Shown here piece by piece: positions 1 through 8,821 of a DNA stretch of 64,000 bases (within the stretch, counting starts at the first letter, position 1; every line of letters starts with the position of its first letter). Source of the DNA: Parasphingorhabdus litoris DSM 22379 (GTDB lineage: Bacteria; Pseudomonadota; Alphaproteobacteria; Sphingomonadales; Sphingomonadaceae); assembly GCF_020906275.1 (NCBI RefSeq), contig NZ_CP086727.1, positions 2,418,001-2,482,000 of the forward strand, read 5' to 3'. The notes under the pieces are model-generated. The model made no database searches. It saw nothing but the letters and a program-made list of their open reading frames with translations, and was not told where the DNA came from. The position numbers were made by a program, and so were the translations under genes.

Positions 1-279
1 ATAGATCGGTAAGCGTGATGCCATTGAGCCAGCATTTCCATGGAAATGTATAATGACTGGCTTTGTTTGGTCAGCGGGAGCCCGCCATAGCGACATAAGA
101 TCGCTGGTCCCTCCCGCAGATATATTCACAGCCTCAAAGCCAGCTTCGTTCAGCTGCTGCTGCGACAAAACACGCTGATCCGGAAAATATAACAAGCTAC
201 GTTGGAAACTATAAGCGAGCCCAACAAGCATAAGATAAAGCCCAGCTGATATGGCTAGGCTTATCAGAATAGCACGCAT
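1..279 (-). CDS. Alpha/beta hydrolase (BEM46-like), 3' part cut by window edge
   Basis: This is the amino-terminal 93 residues of a probable serine hydrolase; the rest lies beyond the window start. Residues 3-24 form a hydrophobic segment that would anchor the protein in the inner membrane or export it. Residues 76-84 read IIHFHGNAG, the HGNAG oxyanion-hole motif typical of the BEM46/YfhR-type alpha/beta hydrolases. The start codon overlaps the xth stop by one base (TGATG), so translation is probably coupled to xth. The catalytic Ser, Asp and His lie in the missing part, so activity cannot be judged and the substrate is unknown. Confidence 0.72.
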   Translation of the reverse strand, partial: MRAILISLAISAGLYLMLVGLAYSFQRSLLYFPDQRVLSQQQLNEAGFEAVNISAGGTSDLMSLWRAPADQTKPVIIHFHGNAGSMASRLPIY

Positions 280-1067
280 CAGAGGTTAAGTTCGACCCAT
301 GTCGGCGCATGATCGCTGGCTTTTTCCCGCCCGCGATGTTCTTTGTCGACACCGCAACTGCGCAAATGATCGGCCGCCAGTGGGCTAAGCAGCAAATGAT
401 CGATCCGAAACCCTTGATCGCGCTGCCAACCGCCGCTGCGATAGTCCCAGTAAGTCCAAATTTTGCCAGCGGGATAGGTAACGCCAAGTGCATCAGTCCA
501 ACCATCATGCAAGATACGTTGGTAAGCCTGCCGACTTTCGGGCTGCATCAGGGCGTCATTTTCCATGGCCTTAACAGAGAAAACATCATTGTCGCGCGGG
601 ATAACATTGTAATCGCCAGCCAAAACTGCAGGAATTTCTTCGCGCCAAATTTCGCTCGCACGATTGCGCAAACGCTTCATCCAGCGCAATTTAAAGTCAA
701 ATTTTGGGCCGGGTTGCGGGTTCCCATTGGGCAGGTAGATGCTCGCTACCCGAACCGTCCCACCACCCGGTGCCGTTACATTGGCCTCAAGATAACGGCT
801 ATGCTCATCTTCCGGTTCTCCATCGAGGCCTCTTTTTGTCTCTTCGGGCTGTTGATCCCGGGTCAATATCGCGACGCCATTGAAGCTTTTCTGTCCATGC
901 CAAATGGCACCATAGCCAATTTTTTCAAATTCAGCGGCTGGAAACCCTTCATCCTGCGTTTTGATTTCTTGTAGGCAGGCAACATCTGGCTTGGTTTCTT
1001 CCAGCCATTCCAACAAGCGTGGCAGGCGTGCTTTGATCCCGTTAATATTGAAACTGGCTATTTTCAC
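279..1067 (-). CDS. xth: Exodeoxyribonuclease III (Xth family)
   Basis: This 262-residue protein is an exonuclease III / AP endonuclease acting in base excision repair. It incises DNA at abasic sites and removes nucleotides from 3' ends using a divalent metal. Family motifs visible are the start KIASFNINGI, the metal-binding Glu in LQEIKT, the AGDYNVIP segment holding catalytic Asp and Asn, and SDHAPTWVEL near the end with the catalytic Asp-His pair. I use the GTG at 1067 as the start because it places the protein directly at the conserved KIASFN. The farther start at 1103 would overlap the erpA coding end. It is cotranscribed with erpA and the hydrolase downstream. Confidence 0.93.
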   Translation of the reverse strand: MKIASFNINGIKARLPRLLEWLEETKPDVACLQEIKTQDEGFPAAEFEKIGYGAIWHGQKSFNGVAILTRDQQPEETKRGLDGEPEDEHSRYLEANVTAPGGGTVRVASIYLPNGNPQPGPKFDFKLRWMKRLRNRASEIWREEIPAVLAGDYNVIPRDNDVFSVKAMENDALMQPESRQAYQRILHDGWTDALGVTYPAGKIWTYWDYRSGGWQRDQGFRIDHLLLSPLAADHLRSCGVDKEHRGREKASDHAPTWVELNL

Positions 1068-1078
1068 AGATGCTGCGA

Positions 1079-1441
1079 TCAGACAGAAAAGCTTGAACCG
1101 CAACCACAGCCGGAAGCGGCATTGGGGTTGGTTACTTGAAATGCACTACCACCAAGGGATTCAACGAAATCAACGGCACTGCCACGGACCAGATCCAAGC
1201 TGATCTCATCAACAACCAGCGTTACGCCGGACTCCTCCACAGCAACATCATCAGCTTCTATATCCTCAGCCAGGCCAAAGCGATATTGAAAGCCGGAACA
1301 CCCGCCACCTTCCACTGCCAAGCGAAGTATCGCAGGTTTTTTCTGCTTTTCGGCAATAGCAGCCACACGTTTCGCTGCATTGGCTGTCAGCATGATATCC
1401 TGATCTGAATCTTGATCGGTTTTTTGCGCTGTCTGGTTCAT
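1079..1441 (-). CDS. erpA: Iron-sulfur cluster insertion protein ErpA (HesB/IscA family)
   Basis: A 120-residue A-type carrier that passes iron-sulfur clusters to apoproteins in the cytoplasm. The three conserved cysteines are present: one in GGGCSGFQY and two in the carboxy-terminal GCGCGSSF motif. ATG 1441 is chosen as start; further upstream in the same frame the residues do not resemble the family. A start at the internal Met of MLTANAAKR would also fit and would give the more usual length of about 105 residues. It lies 11 bases upstream of xth on the same strand. Family assignment to ErpA rather than IscA rests on length and context and is less certain than the A-type carrier assignment. 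Confidence 0.88.
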   Translation of the reverse strand: MNQTAQKTDQDSDQDIMLTANAAKRVAAIAEKQKKPAILRLAVEGGGCSGFQYRFGLAEDIEADDVAVEESGVTLVVDEISLDLVRGSAVDFVESLGGSAFQVTNPNAASGCGCGSSFSV

Positions 1442-1516
1442 ATCTTCAAGATAGGGACTGTGTTGCAGCGTGTCAAAGCAGCTCGGCGAAAAATCGACGG
1501 AAAAGAAGCTGAACAT

Positions 1517-1559
1517 AAAAAAGGGCCAGTAAGCATTCAGGCTTTACCAACCCTTTTTT
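1517..1559 (-). terminator. Probable intrinsic terminator after M23 peptidase gene
   Basis: AAAAAAGGG at 1517-1525 pairs with CCCTTTTTT at 1551-1559, leaving a 25-base loop that itself contains an imperfect GTAAGC/GCTTTAC pairing. Read on the minus strand the stem ends in a run of T. It separates the M23 gene (stop at 1592) from erpA. The long loop makes it weaker than a textbook terminator. Confidence 0.5.
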
Positions 1560-1591
1560 GACACCCTCTCCCAAAGGTGTTTGGCCTACGA

Positions 1592-2290
1592 TTATTCCGC
1601 TGGACCGCCCAAAGCCTCACCGGGAGCTAGCTTTTGGGCCAAAAGAAAATCATTGGACTGCATGAAAGGCATAGGATTTACAGCCTCGCCAGCGATCCGC
1701 ACTTCATAGTGCAAGTGGCTGCCGGTCGAGCGACCTGTCGAACCCATAAAGCCGATCAAATCACCCATTTTAACACGTGCATTAGCCTTTACGTTTAGGC
1801 GAGACATATGCCCGTACCGGGTCTGAATTTCATTGCCGTGGTTAATTTCAATATAGTTGCCGTAACCGCGGACCCACTGGGACCGTCCAACAATGCCGTC
1901 TGCAGTTGCGTATATAGGCGTTCCAACCGGACCAGCCATATCAACGCCTTTGTGGCGGGAGCGGCGACCTCTAAAGGGGTCAGACCGGAAGCCGAAAGAG
2001 CTAGTTAGTCTGTAGTTATCAACGGGTTTGCGTGAAGGTATGGTAAGTTTGACCGGCGTCTTTTTACCCTGTCCGGACCAGTTGTTGAAAAGAAGGCGAA
2101 AAGCAGGATCCGCTTCTCCAAGAACATTGTCACTACTAGGCGACTTTTCTTTCAAAACATCCAACGGAAGACTGCTGTCTGCGTCTGATGCTATTGCTGT
2201 GCTGGAAAAAGAGATTGCTGATCCTAAGATCGCAACGGTTGTGATTTTTCTCACAACCCCCTGAAACAAACCTACTACGCTATCGGTCAT
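1592..2290 (-). CDS. M23 family metallopeptidase (secreted peptidoglycan endopeptidase)
   Basis: A 232-residue secreted zinc peptidase of the LytM/M23 type, expected to cleave peptidoglycan cross-bridges in the periplasm or to act as an EnvC/NlpD-like amidase activator. A signal-like hydrophobic stretch lies at about residues 15-35 (ending SSTAIAS). The catalytic domain fills the carboxy half: HKGVDMAG gives the HxxxD zinc ligands, followed by the GNYIEINHG segment and HLHYEV with the HxH motif. All catalytic residues are intact, so a working enzyme is more likely than a degenerate regulator. There is no LysM or coiled-coil domain, only a short linker before the peptidase domain. It appears to be a single-gene unit with its own terminator. 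Confidence 0.88.
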   Translation of the reverse strand: MTDSVVGLFQGVVRKITTVAILGSAISFSSTAIASDADSSLPLDVLKEKSPSSDNVLGEADPAFRLLFNNWSGQGKKTPVKLTIPSRKPVDNYRLTSSFGFRSDPFRGRRSRHKGVDMAGPVGTPIYATADGIVGRSQWVRGYGNYIEINHGNEIQTRYGHMSRLNVKANARVKMGDLIGFMGSTGRSTGSHLHYEVRIAGEAVNPMPFMQSNDFLLAQKLAPGEALGGPAE

Positions 2291-2400
2291 AAACTGATCG
2301 AGTCCTGCTACTGTGAACCAAAGAACAAATTCGGTTCAATAATTTTGACAGAAATTCTGCCCCCGTTCTGTGCAAACAGAAGTAGGTTTATTTTGGTTAA

Positions 2401-3192
2401 TTATTCAATACCAAGATAATATTCCTGAGTTAAACCGGCTGCATGGCGGGCTGAGTCGTTGAATGGAGGCTTCAAACCACCCCTAAAGTGCTTTTTTACA
2501 AGATTTTTCCAATGGCGGTGTGGATCGGTTTTTTGCCGTTCACAGCAAAATTCGAACCATTTGGTGCCGAAAAAGACGTGTTGTATTTCGTCATGATAGA
2601 TACGATTAAGCACCTTAGCGGTCAGCAGATCGCCCTGCGCCCGAAAACGTTCAACCGTGTCCAATGTGATATCCAAACCGCGTGCTTCGAGTACCATCGG
2701 GACGATTGCTAGCCTTGCAGACGCATCATAAGCGGTTTCTTTTGCCGTATCCCATAATCCATCATGCGCGGGCAGATCGCCATAAAAACTGCCCATTTCA
2801 CGCAATCGCCGATCCAATAAGACAAAATGCATCGCTTCTTCGGCGCCAACACGAAGCCAGTCATCGGCAAATTCCCTGGGAAAATCAGCTCCAAACCGTC
2901 CAACCATGTCATATGCCAAGTCAATCGCGACAAATTCGATATGCGCCAAAGCATGGATCAACGCGATACGTTTGGTCACCGACGTACCTTTGCCGCGCCG
3001 TGGCATCTGCCCTGGTCGCAGCAATTCCGGGCGCGCCGGACGCGCCGGGACGACCGGCATTGAAACCGTAAATTCGGCGTCAAGCCTGCCCTTTCGCCAT
3101 TCCCGTGTTGCATGACGCGCGGCCATAACTTTGGCGGCAGGTTCTGGTGTCATCAGAACATTCCGGACCGCCTCGCCCGCCGATGGCATCAT
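2401..3192 (-). CDS. DUF455 family ferritin-like protein
   Basis: A protein of about 263 residues matching the DUF455 family, which has a ferritin-like four-helix fold with a probable carboxylate-bridged di-iron or related metal site. Visible metal-ligand candidates are the ExxH-type patterns AHIEFVAIDLA, GAEEAMHFVLLDRRL and YHDEIQHVFFG. Its reaction is unknown. I place the start at ATG 3192; a TTG at 3210 in the same frame is an alternative, neither has a clear ribosome binding site. It follows bcp closely on the same strand and is probably cotranscribed with bcp, glnE and tgt. Confidence 0.83.
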   Translation of the reverse strand: MMPSAGEAVRNVLMTPEPAAKVMAARHATREWRKGRLDAEFTVSMPVVPARPARPELLRPGQMPRRGKGTSVTKRIALIHALAHIEFVAIDLAYDMVGRFGADFPREFADDWLRVGAEEAMHFVLLDRRLREMGSFYGDLPAHDGLWDTAKETAYDASARLAIVPMVLEARGLDITLDTVERFRAQGDLLTAKVLNRIYHDEIQHVFFGTKWFEFCCERQKTDPHRHWKNLVKKHFRGGLKPPFNDSARHAAGLTQEYYLGIE

Positions 3193-3222
3193 GGTTGTTG
3201 CGATATTCAAATCTCGAGCGCC

Positions 3223-3684
3223 TTAGGCCGCCTGCACAGCTGCCAATACCTCTTCAGCATGCCCTTTGACCTTCACCTTTGGCCAAGCTTGCAGCACTTT
3301 GCCATCAGGGCCGATCAGGAAAGTGGAACGAATGATACCCATATAGGTCTTGCCATACATTTTCTTCTCCGCCCAAACGCCGATTTTCTCCAAAAATTCG
3401 GTACTTTCGTCGGAAGCGATATCAACCGTCAATTCCTGCTTATTGATGAAATTCTGCTGACGCTTGGGACTATCGGCGGACATGCCAAGAACCGCTGCAC
3501 CGGCCTTTTCAAATTCCGGCAACAGGGCAGAAAAATCCTTTGATTCCGTAGTACAACCAGGCGTGCTGGCTTTGGGATAGAAAAACAAGACCAGTTTCTT
3601 GCCATGATAATCAGACAATTTCACCGTGCCGCCATCAGGTGCTGTTAGGTCCATATCTGGCATCAGTTCGCCTACGTCTATCAT
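3223..3684 (-). CDS. bcp: Thioredoxin-dependent peroxiredoxin (Bcp/PrxQ)
   Basis: A 153-residue peroxiredoxin that reduces hydrogen and organic peroxides using thioredoxin. The active-site segment ASTPGCTTESKDF carries the peroxidatic Cys preceded by the conserved Pro and Thr. The usual PrxQ second Cys five residues later (CTTEAC) is replaced by Ser, since the sequence reads CTTESK, so this may work as a one-Cys enzyme needing an external thiol. The start overlaps the glnE stop by four bases (ATGA), indicating translational coupling. Confidence 0.92.
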   Translation of the reverse strand: MIDVGELMPDMDLTAPDGGTVKLSDYHGKKLVLFFYPKASTPGCTTESKDFSALLPEFEKAGAAVLGMSADSPKRQQNFINKQELTVDIASDESTEFLEKIGVWAEKKMYGKTYMGIIRSTFLIGPDGKVLQAWPKVKVKGHAEEVLAAVQAA

Positions 3685-6407
3685 ACTATGTCTCCTAGAA
3701 TTTCATGAGGGTCCGGCCGCAAGTGCCGATTCCATTCTTCGATAACGCATTGCCGGGCCATATCATACCCGTTCAAAAGGGCATCCCAGCTTTCCTGACC
3801 GGCCGCCTTTGCAATTAGCTCCCTGCTTGTTTCAGGTGGATAGTCACAGGTTGGCGACATCAACCGCAAGGCGACAAGCAAACGGGTCATTAATTCATGC
3901 GCTGCCACCATATCCTTGTTCAAATGCCCACCATCGACAAGCCCGCGTGCCGCCAAACCCAATTGCGGATGCAAAGCCTCGCCAGTTTTAAGCTGAAGGA
4001 AGTGGATAATAAATTCCCAGTCTACCAAGCCACCTTCCATGAGTTTGGTGTCGAGCAAGCCTTTGGGAGGCTTATGTTCGACAATATCCAGCCGCATTTT
4101 GCGGACGGCCTTACGCAAGGTTTCTGGCTCTCTTTCTTTCTGCAAAATCGTTTCGATCTGCTCTTGCAATTGGTCGCATGCTTCGACGCTGCCATATACC
4201 GGCCGCGCCCTCGTTAGTGCCATATGCTCCCAAGTCCAGGCGCTTTCACTTTGATATTTATGAAAACTTTCTGTTGTGACTGCCATTGGACCTTGCGTAC
4301 CAGACGGCCGCAACCGAGTGTCGACCTCATAAAGCGGCCCAGCCGCAGTCGGCACCGAAAGAGCCGCCACAATACGCTGCGCAAGGCGATTAAAATATTG
4401 TGTACCGCCCAATGATCGTTTGCCATCAGATTCCGCGCTATGATCACCGGTAAATAGAAAAATCAGATCGAGATCGGACGCATGGGTCAGAGCTTCACCT
4501 CCCAATCGCCCAAGCGCGAGAACCAGTATTTCACTGCCAGGGACTTTGCCATGAACCTGTTCAAACTCAGCTATGGTCGCATCAGTTAAAACGCGTATCG
4601 CGGCTTCCGCAACACGCGCATAGCCCGCCGCAATGGCGAGAGGGTCATGACGTGATTCTATCAGCTGCGTTCCAAGCGCAAATCGCTTTTCTCCAACACG
4701 TGCGCGCACCCGATCAAGTAGCATTTGATAGTCATCACCGTCTTCGCGCCGCGCAAATTGGTCCGCCAATTCATCTACAGGCGGCGGTAGATCCAGCGCT
4801 GTTGTATCGATCAATCCTTCAAAAAGCTCGGTTCTACGCGACAGTTCATCCGCCAGAACGGGCGCGTGGCTTAATATCCGGATGAGCATCTCGCGTAGCC
4901 CGGGACGCGCCTCTAACATACGGAAGAAGTTGATCGCCGTCGGTAATTTATCGATCAAACCATCCAAACGAACCAAGGCTTGTTGCGGATCTGGCGACGC
5001 GGCAATGGCTTCGACAATATTGGGCAGCACAGCTTCAAAAGATTCAACCGCTGCTGCACTTCTAAGTGCGGTTACTTTGCCGCTGCGCCAGCGTTTGATC
5101 TTTTCAGCAAAGATATCGACTTGCTCGACCCCTCGACTTTTCAATGCCTTATCAAGGGCCTGATCGGCCTGTGGCAATGTGTCGCTATCATCGGAATCGA
5201 TCAGTTCGTCATAAATTGCTCCAACCGCTTCGACCGGTCCCTCGAGCAATGTCAGCAATTCATCGCCATCGTTTAGGCCATGAAGCCGAGCAGCCCGATC
5301 TAACCCAGCCGCGTCACCAGGCAGGCTGTGTGTTTGCTGGTCATTCACCATTTGCAGGCGGTGCTCGATTACCCGATAGAGTTCATAAGAATGGGCAAGC
5401 GTCGCCGCCTTTTCCGAATTGATCCGGCCAGCATCTGCCAGCACGCTTAGCGCTTCGCGCGTCGCCGGCACACGCAATGCCGGTTCGCGCCCACCAAAGA
5501 TGAGTTGGTGCATCTGCGCATAAAATTCTGCTTCCCGGATACCGCCACGCCCGCGCTTCAGATCATAGCCTAGTCCAAAATTCTGACCCGCGGCATAATG
5601 ATCACGGATTTGAACGGATACCGCGCCAATATTCCGGATCGCGCCATAATCCAGTGATCGCCGCCAAATAAACGGGTTGATAGCTTCCAAGAAATAGCGG
5701 CCAAGTTCTGAGTCACCGGCTGCAAGGCGAGATCGGATAAATGCCGCTTGCTCCCAAGCCAGTGCACTGGATTCATAATAGCTTATGGCCGCTTCGACTG
5801 GCAGGGCTACGGGACTGACTTCGGGAGAGGGGCGCAGACGCATATCAACGCGAAACACATATCCATCAGCATCCCGTGTGTTCAGGGCGTCGACCAATTG
5901 CTGACCAATGCGGCGTGAGGCATCACTTGGTTCTTCGCGGCCGCGCATGGGAATTTTCTCGGGATCGTAGAGGAAGATCGGGTCGATATCAGAAGAATAG
6001 TTTAGTTCTCGGCTGCCATGTTTTCCCAATCCGATCACTGCAAAACCAGCAGGGTCAGCATCAGGATAGCGGGTCGCATATATATCCGCCAAAGCTTCAT
6101 CAAGCGAGCGATCAGCAAAATCCGACAGCCGAGTTACCACATCCGTCAAGCTCAATCGGCCGGCCAAATCCCCGATCGCCAACGTCAAGGCCAGTGCTCG
6201 CTTTTCACGCCTTAACTTCTGACGAACACTATCCGCATCAGCTCCGGCCTGATCGACAAATTCAAAAGCTGCGTCCAAGTCTTCACTCGCCAGCAATGCC
6301 GTCAACTCCGGTTGAACCTCCATCGCCTGACATAGATAGGGCGCGTGATCCTGTGCCCTCATAATCGCATCTTTAAGGCTGGTAGGCTTCGGCAGTCCCT
6401 TGATCAT
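3681..6407 (-). CDS. glnE: Bifunctional glutamine synthetase adenylyltransferase/deadenylase GlnE
   Basis: A 908-residue enzyme that adjusts glutamine synthetase activity by adding or removing AMP in response to nitrogen status signalled by PII. Two nucleotidyltransferase domains are visible: the amino-terminal deadenylase half has [18 protein letters not shown], and the carboxy-terminal adenylylase half has [17 protein letters not shown], both keeping the paired Asp residues of the catalytic D-x-D. Length matches the family. It overlaps tgt by four bases upstream and bcp by four bases downstream, so the three genes form a coupled run. Overlap with tgt and bcp is an arrangement of convenience; no functional link among them is evident. 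Confidence 0.96.
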   Translation of the reverse strand: MIKGLPKPTSLKDAIMRAQDHAPYLCQAMEVQPELTALLASEDLDAAFEFVDQAGADADSVRQKLRREKRALALTLAIGDLAGRLSLTDVVTRLSDFADRSLDEALADIYATRYPDADPAGFAVIGLGKHGSRELNYSSDIDPIFLYDPEKIPMRGREEPSDASRRIGQQLVDALNTRDADGYVFRVDMRLRPSPEVSPVALPVEAAISYYESSALAWEQAAFIRSRLAAGDSELGRYFLEAINPFIWRRSLDYGAIRNIGAVSVQIRDHYAAGQNFGLGYDLKRGRGGIREAEFYAQMHQLIFGGREPALRVPATREALSVLADAGRINSEKAATLAHSYELYRVIEHRLQMVNDQQTHSLPGDAAGLDRAARLHGLNDGDELLTLLEGPVEAVGAIYDELIDSDDSDTLPQADQALDKALKSRGVEQVDIFAEKIKRWRSGKVTALRSAAAVESFEAVLPNIVEAIAASPDPQQALVRLDGLIDKLPTAINFFRMLEARPGLREMLIRILSHAPVLADELSRRTELFEGLIDTTALDLPPPVDELADQFARREDGDDYQMLLDRVRARVGEKRFALGTQLIESRHDPLAIAAGYARVAEAAIRVLTDATIAEFEQVHGKVPGSEILVLALGRLGGEALTHASDLDLIFLFTGDHSAESDGKRSLGGTQYFNRLAQRIVAALSVPTAAGPLYEVDTRLRPSGTQGPMAVTTESFHKYQSESAWTWEHMALTRARPVYGSVEACDQLQEQIETILQKEREPETLRKAVRKMRLDIVEHKPPKGLLDTKLMEGGLVDWEFIIHFLQLKTGEALHPQLGLAARGLVDGGHLNKDMVAAHELMTRLLVALRLMSPTCDYPPETSRELIAKAAGQESWDALLNGYDMARQCVIEEWNRHLRPDPHEILGDIV

Positions 6408-7531
6408 GTCTGGAGATATTTCCTACGAAAATCGCTCGCAAAAACTGCAAAGACACCAGCCGCAATCGCCTCTCGCATTTGTGACATAAGAGATTGATAA
6501 AATGCGATATTATGCTCAGTCATTAGCATCGCTCCCAATATCTCTTTTGAACGGATCAGATGGTGGAGATAGGCGCGGCTATAGGTCTGGCAAACAGAAC
6601 AAGCACAGGTAGAGTCCAACGGCTCCAGGTCTTCGGCAAATTTCGCGTTACGAATGTTAATCGGCCCCGTTGTGGTGAATGCCTGGCCATTGCGCCCGGA
6701 TCGACTGGGCAACACACAATCAAACATGTCCACCCCGCGCTCCACTGCCCCAACAAGGTCATCAGGCTTGCCGACACCCATCAGATAACGCGGCTTCTCT
6801 GCAGGCAATTGACCCGGTGCATAGTCAAGCACATCGAACATCGCCTCTTGCCCTTCACCAACAGCCAGACCGCCAATAGCATAGCCATCAAACCCAATTT
6901 CGATAAGCGCCTCGGCGGAAGCAGCCCGGATATTCCTGTCCAACGACCCCTGTTGTATCCCGAAAAGAGCGGCTTTCGTGGCATGCTCCTCACCCATGTC
7001 AAAACCGTCTCGCGAACGTTTGGCCCAACGCATCGATCTTTCCATGGACAGCATAGCCTCGTCGTAGGTTGCGCCGTTTTTTGTGCACTCGTCAAAGGCC
7101 ATCACAATATCGCTACCAAGCAAGCGTTGAATTTCCATGGACCGTTCCGGGGTTAACATGTGGCGAGACCCATCCAGATGGCTCTGAAACTCGACACCGT
7201 CTTCACTCATTTTGGTCAGATCGGACAGACTCATTACCTGATAGCCCCCGCTATCGGTTAGAATTGGCCGCTCCCAGTTCATGAATTTGTGCAAGCCGCC
7301 CAGCTTTGCCACGCGTTCGGCGCCCGGGCGAAGCATTAAATGATAGGTGTTGCCCAGGATTATATCCGCACCCGTTGCTTGGACTGTTTCTGGCTTCATC
7401 GCCTTGACTGTCGCAGCGGTACCAACCGGCATAAATGCTGGCGTGCGAATGTCGCCACGCTGCATCGTGATTTTTCCCGTGCGCGCCTTTCCATCTGTGG
7501 CGTCAATCGAAAAAGAAAAACGGTCAGCCAT
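6404..7531 (-). CDS. tgt: tRNA-guanine transglycosylase
   Basis: A 375-residue enzyme that exchanges guanine 34 of tRNAs for Asp, Asn, His and Tyr for the queuosine precursor preQ1. Motifs seen are [10 protein letters not shown] with the general-base Asp, the catalytic-nucleophile region [15 protein letters not shown], and the zinc site CACSVC followed by the His of [10 protein letters not shown]. queA, the next step in the pathway, lies about 1.3 kb upstream on the same strand but is separated by two unrelated convergent genes. It is the first gene of the tgt-glnE-bcp-DUF455 run. Confidence 0.97.
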   Translation of the reverse strand: MADRFSFSIDATDGKARTGKITMQRGDIRTPAFMPVGTAATVKAMKPETVQATGADIILGNTYHLMLRPGAERVAKLGGLHKFMNWERPILTDSGGYQVMSLSDLTKMSEDGVEFQSHLDGSRHMLTPERSMEIQRLLGSDIVMAFDECTKNGATYDEAMLSMERSMRWAKRSRDGFDMGEEHATKAALFGIQQGSLDRNIRAASAEALIEIGFDGYAIGGLAVGEGQEAMFDVLDYAPGQLPAEKPRYLMGVGKPDDLVGAVERGVDMFDCVLPSRSGRNGQAFTTTGPINIRNAKFAEDLEPLDSTCACSVCQTYSRAYLHHLIRSKEILGAMLMTEHNIAFYQSLMSQMREAIAAGVFAVFASDFRRKYLQT

Positions 7532-7600
7532 TTAATTTTGTTCCAATCAGCGAAGTAAGGCCCACAAAAACAAAGAATTTTGTGTTTATTACCTTATAGT

Positions 7601-7626
7601 GTAACCAAAGAGACGTTCTGCACGAA
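7601..7626 (+). promoter_or_regulatory. ECF sigma-factor (SigF-type) promoter candidate
   Basis: GTAACC at 7601-7606 is followed after exactly 16 bases by CGAA at 7623-7626. As I recall it, GTAACC-N16-CGAA is the element reported for Caulobacter SigF, an ECF factor that responds to heavy metals and controls DUF2282 (bufferin) operons. Here it sits 60 bases upstream of a DUF2282 gene, in the correct orientation and position, giving an expected leader of about 55 bases. The match is seen directly; its use by a SigF homologue is inference. Confidence 0.6.
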
Positions 7627-7686
7627 TCCCTCATGAACTGTGCAGGATGGTAGCAGTTTTTCAAAGACCAAAATCGGGAGTATCTT

Positions 7687-8034
7687 ATGACGAAGACAAC
7701 GAAATTAGGTTCAGCCGCGACAGCGCTGATCGCAGCTGCAGCACTTTCCGCTTGTTCAGGTGGCGCTAGCGAAGCGACAGAAGGCGCCGAAGCCGCCGGT
7801 GAAGAAGTCACCGAAGTCGCTGCCGCTGAAAAAGAAAAATGTTTCGGCATCGCCAAAGCAGGCGAAAATGATTGTGCCGCTGGCGAAGGCACCAGCTGCG
7901 CCGGAACGTCGGTTGTAGATTACCAAGGCAATGCATGGAAATATACCGAAGCAGGCGAATGTGAACCGCAGGGCGGCTCGCTGACCGAGGTTGCTGATAA
8001 CGACCCACCGGTTCCTGTCGCTTCCGAAGGTTAA
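7687..8034 (+). CDS. DUF2282 (BufA1-like bufferin) lipoprotein, orphan
   Basis: A 115-residue small exported protein. Residues 1-22 form a signal peptide ending in a lipobox (LSAC, Cys23), so it is predicted to be lipid-anchored. A low-complexity Ala/Glu linker follows (27-50). The conserved part is [15 protein letters not shown] with Cys52 and Cys63, then Cys71 and Cys92: the four-cysteine core of DUF2282 proteins. Members of this family are bufferins, metal-binding peptides whose cysteines are modified by a DUF692 (MNIO) enzyme with a DUF2063 partner. Neither partner gene is adjacent here. GGGAG lies just upstream of ATG 7687, and an ECF-type promoter and a strong terminator flank the gene, so it is a single-gene unit. 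Confidence 0.85.
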   Translation: MTKTTKLGSAATALIAAAALSACSGGASEATEGAEAAGEEVTEVAAAEKEKCFGIAKAGENDCAAGEGTSCAGTSVVDYQGNAWKYTEAGECEPQGGSLTEVADNDPPVPVASEG

Positions 8035-8059
8035 GCCTCAGGCAGATAGGAAATTGAAA

Positions 8060-8087
8060 GGGCGGTTCGACAGAGCCGCCCTTTTTC
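8060..8087 (+). terminator. Intrinsic terminator of the DUF2282 gene
   Basis: GGGCGG at 8060-8065 pairs with CCGCCC at 8076-8081 around a short loop, followed at once by five T (8082-8086). It starts 25 bases after the DUF2282 stop. It also lies downstream of the convergent hemolysin III gene. Confidence 0.85.
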
Positions 8088-8135
8088 TATGTTAAGAAGC
8101 TTGTCTTGTTGTGCGGTTATCAACCACTTTGCCTG

Positions 8136-8768
8136 TTACGAAAACAACGCCAGCCAAATCGCCAAGAAAAACGCTGCAGTCCCGAGTAGCACAAACATAT
8201 GCCACACCGCATAGCGATAGGCTTGAGCCTTCCGCCCATAGAATATCGTTCCGAAAGAATAAAAAAAGCCTCCAGCAATAATCGCGATCAACGCGGACAT
8301 TGGTAGTGTTGACGAAAAATCCGGAAGCGCAATTGAGCCCATCCAACCAAGTCCAATATAGGAAGCCAGCGACCAACGCGGTTCGATATTCTCGCCTAAA
8401 ACCTTGTACAACATAGCCGGGATTGCGAGCAGCCAGACGGCTCCCAATACAAAATAGACCAATGTTGTACCGATATGGACAAGAAGCGGCGTGAAAGTTC
8501 CTGCAATGAGCGCATAGATCGCTGCATGATCAAAGCGGCGCAAGCCACTGCGCCAATGATGCTGTGGCAAGAGATGATATGATGCCGAAGCGGTGAAAGA
8601 AGCAATCATGCAAATGGCATAGATCGAGCAGGCGATTATCAAAGGCGCATCAAATGCTGAGAATGCGTAAATTACAAGAGCCACACAACCAACAAGAACC
8701 GCAATCAGGCTGGATATATGAACAACCCCATCGGCAACGCGCTCATGGACAATTTCGCTAGGGTACAT
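8136..8768 (-). CDS. Hemolysin III family membrane protein (PAQR/TrhA)
   Basis: A 210-residue integral membrane protein with about seven hydrophobic segments, matching the hemolysin III/YqfA branch of the PAQR superfamily. Diagnostic positions are the Glu and His near the amino end (EIVHERVADGVVH), the Ser/His motif in SASYHLLPQHH with the following FDHAAIYALIAGTFTP segment, and the late HMFVLLG histidine; these are the proposed metal ligands. The E. coli relative is linked to membrane energetics and fatty acid composition; haemolysis in the name is historical. It stands alone, convergent with the DUF2282 gene. Confidence 0.9.
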   Translation of the reverse strand: MYPSEIVHERVADGVVHISSLIAVLVGCVALVIYAFSAFDAPLIIACSIYAICMIASFTASASYHLLPQHHWRSGLRRFDHAAIYALIAGTFTPLLVHIGTTLVYFVLGAVWLLAIPAMLYKVLGENIEPRWSLASYIGLGWMGSIALPDFSSTLPMSALIAIIAGGFFYSFGTIFYGRKAQAYRYAVWHMFVLLGTAAFFLAIWLALFS

Positions 8769-8821
8769 TCAAGTAACTTTCAGATCTGCTGTTGATTGCA
8801 TTTCAAAGGTCTCAATGGCTA

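Noticed and set aside
309..974. Long plus-strand open frame opposite xth
   Set aside because: Complementary shadow of the clear exonuclease III gene.
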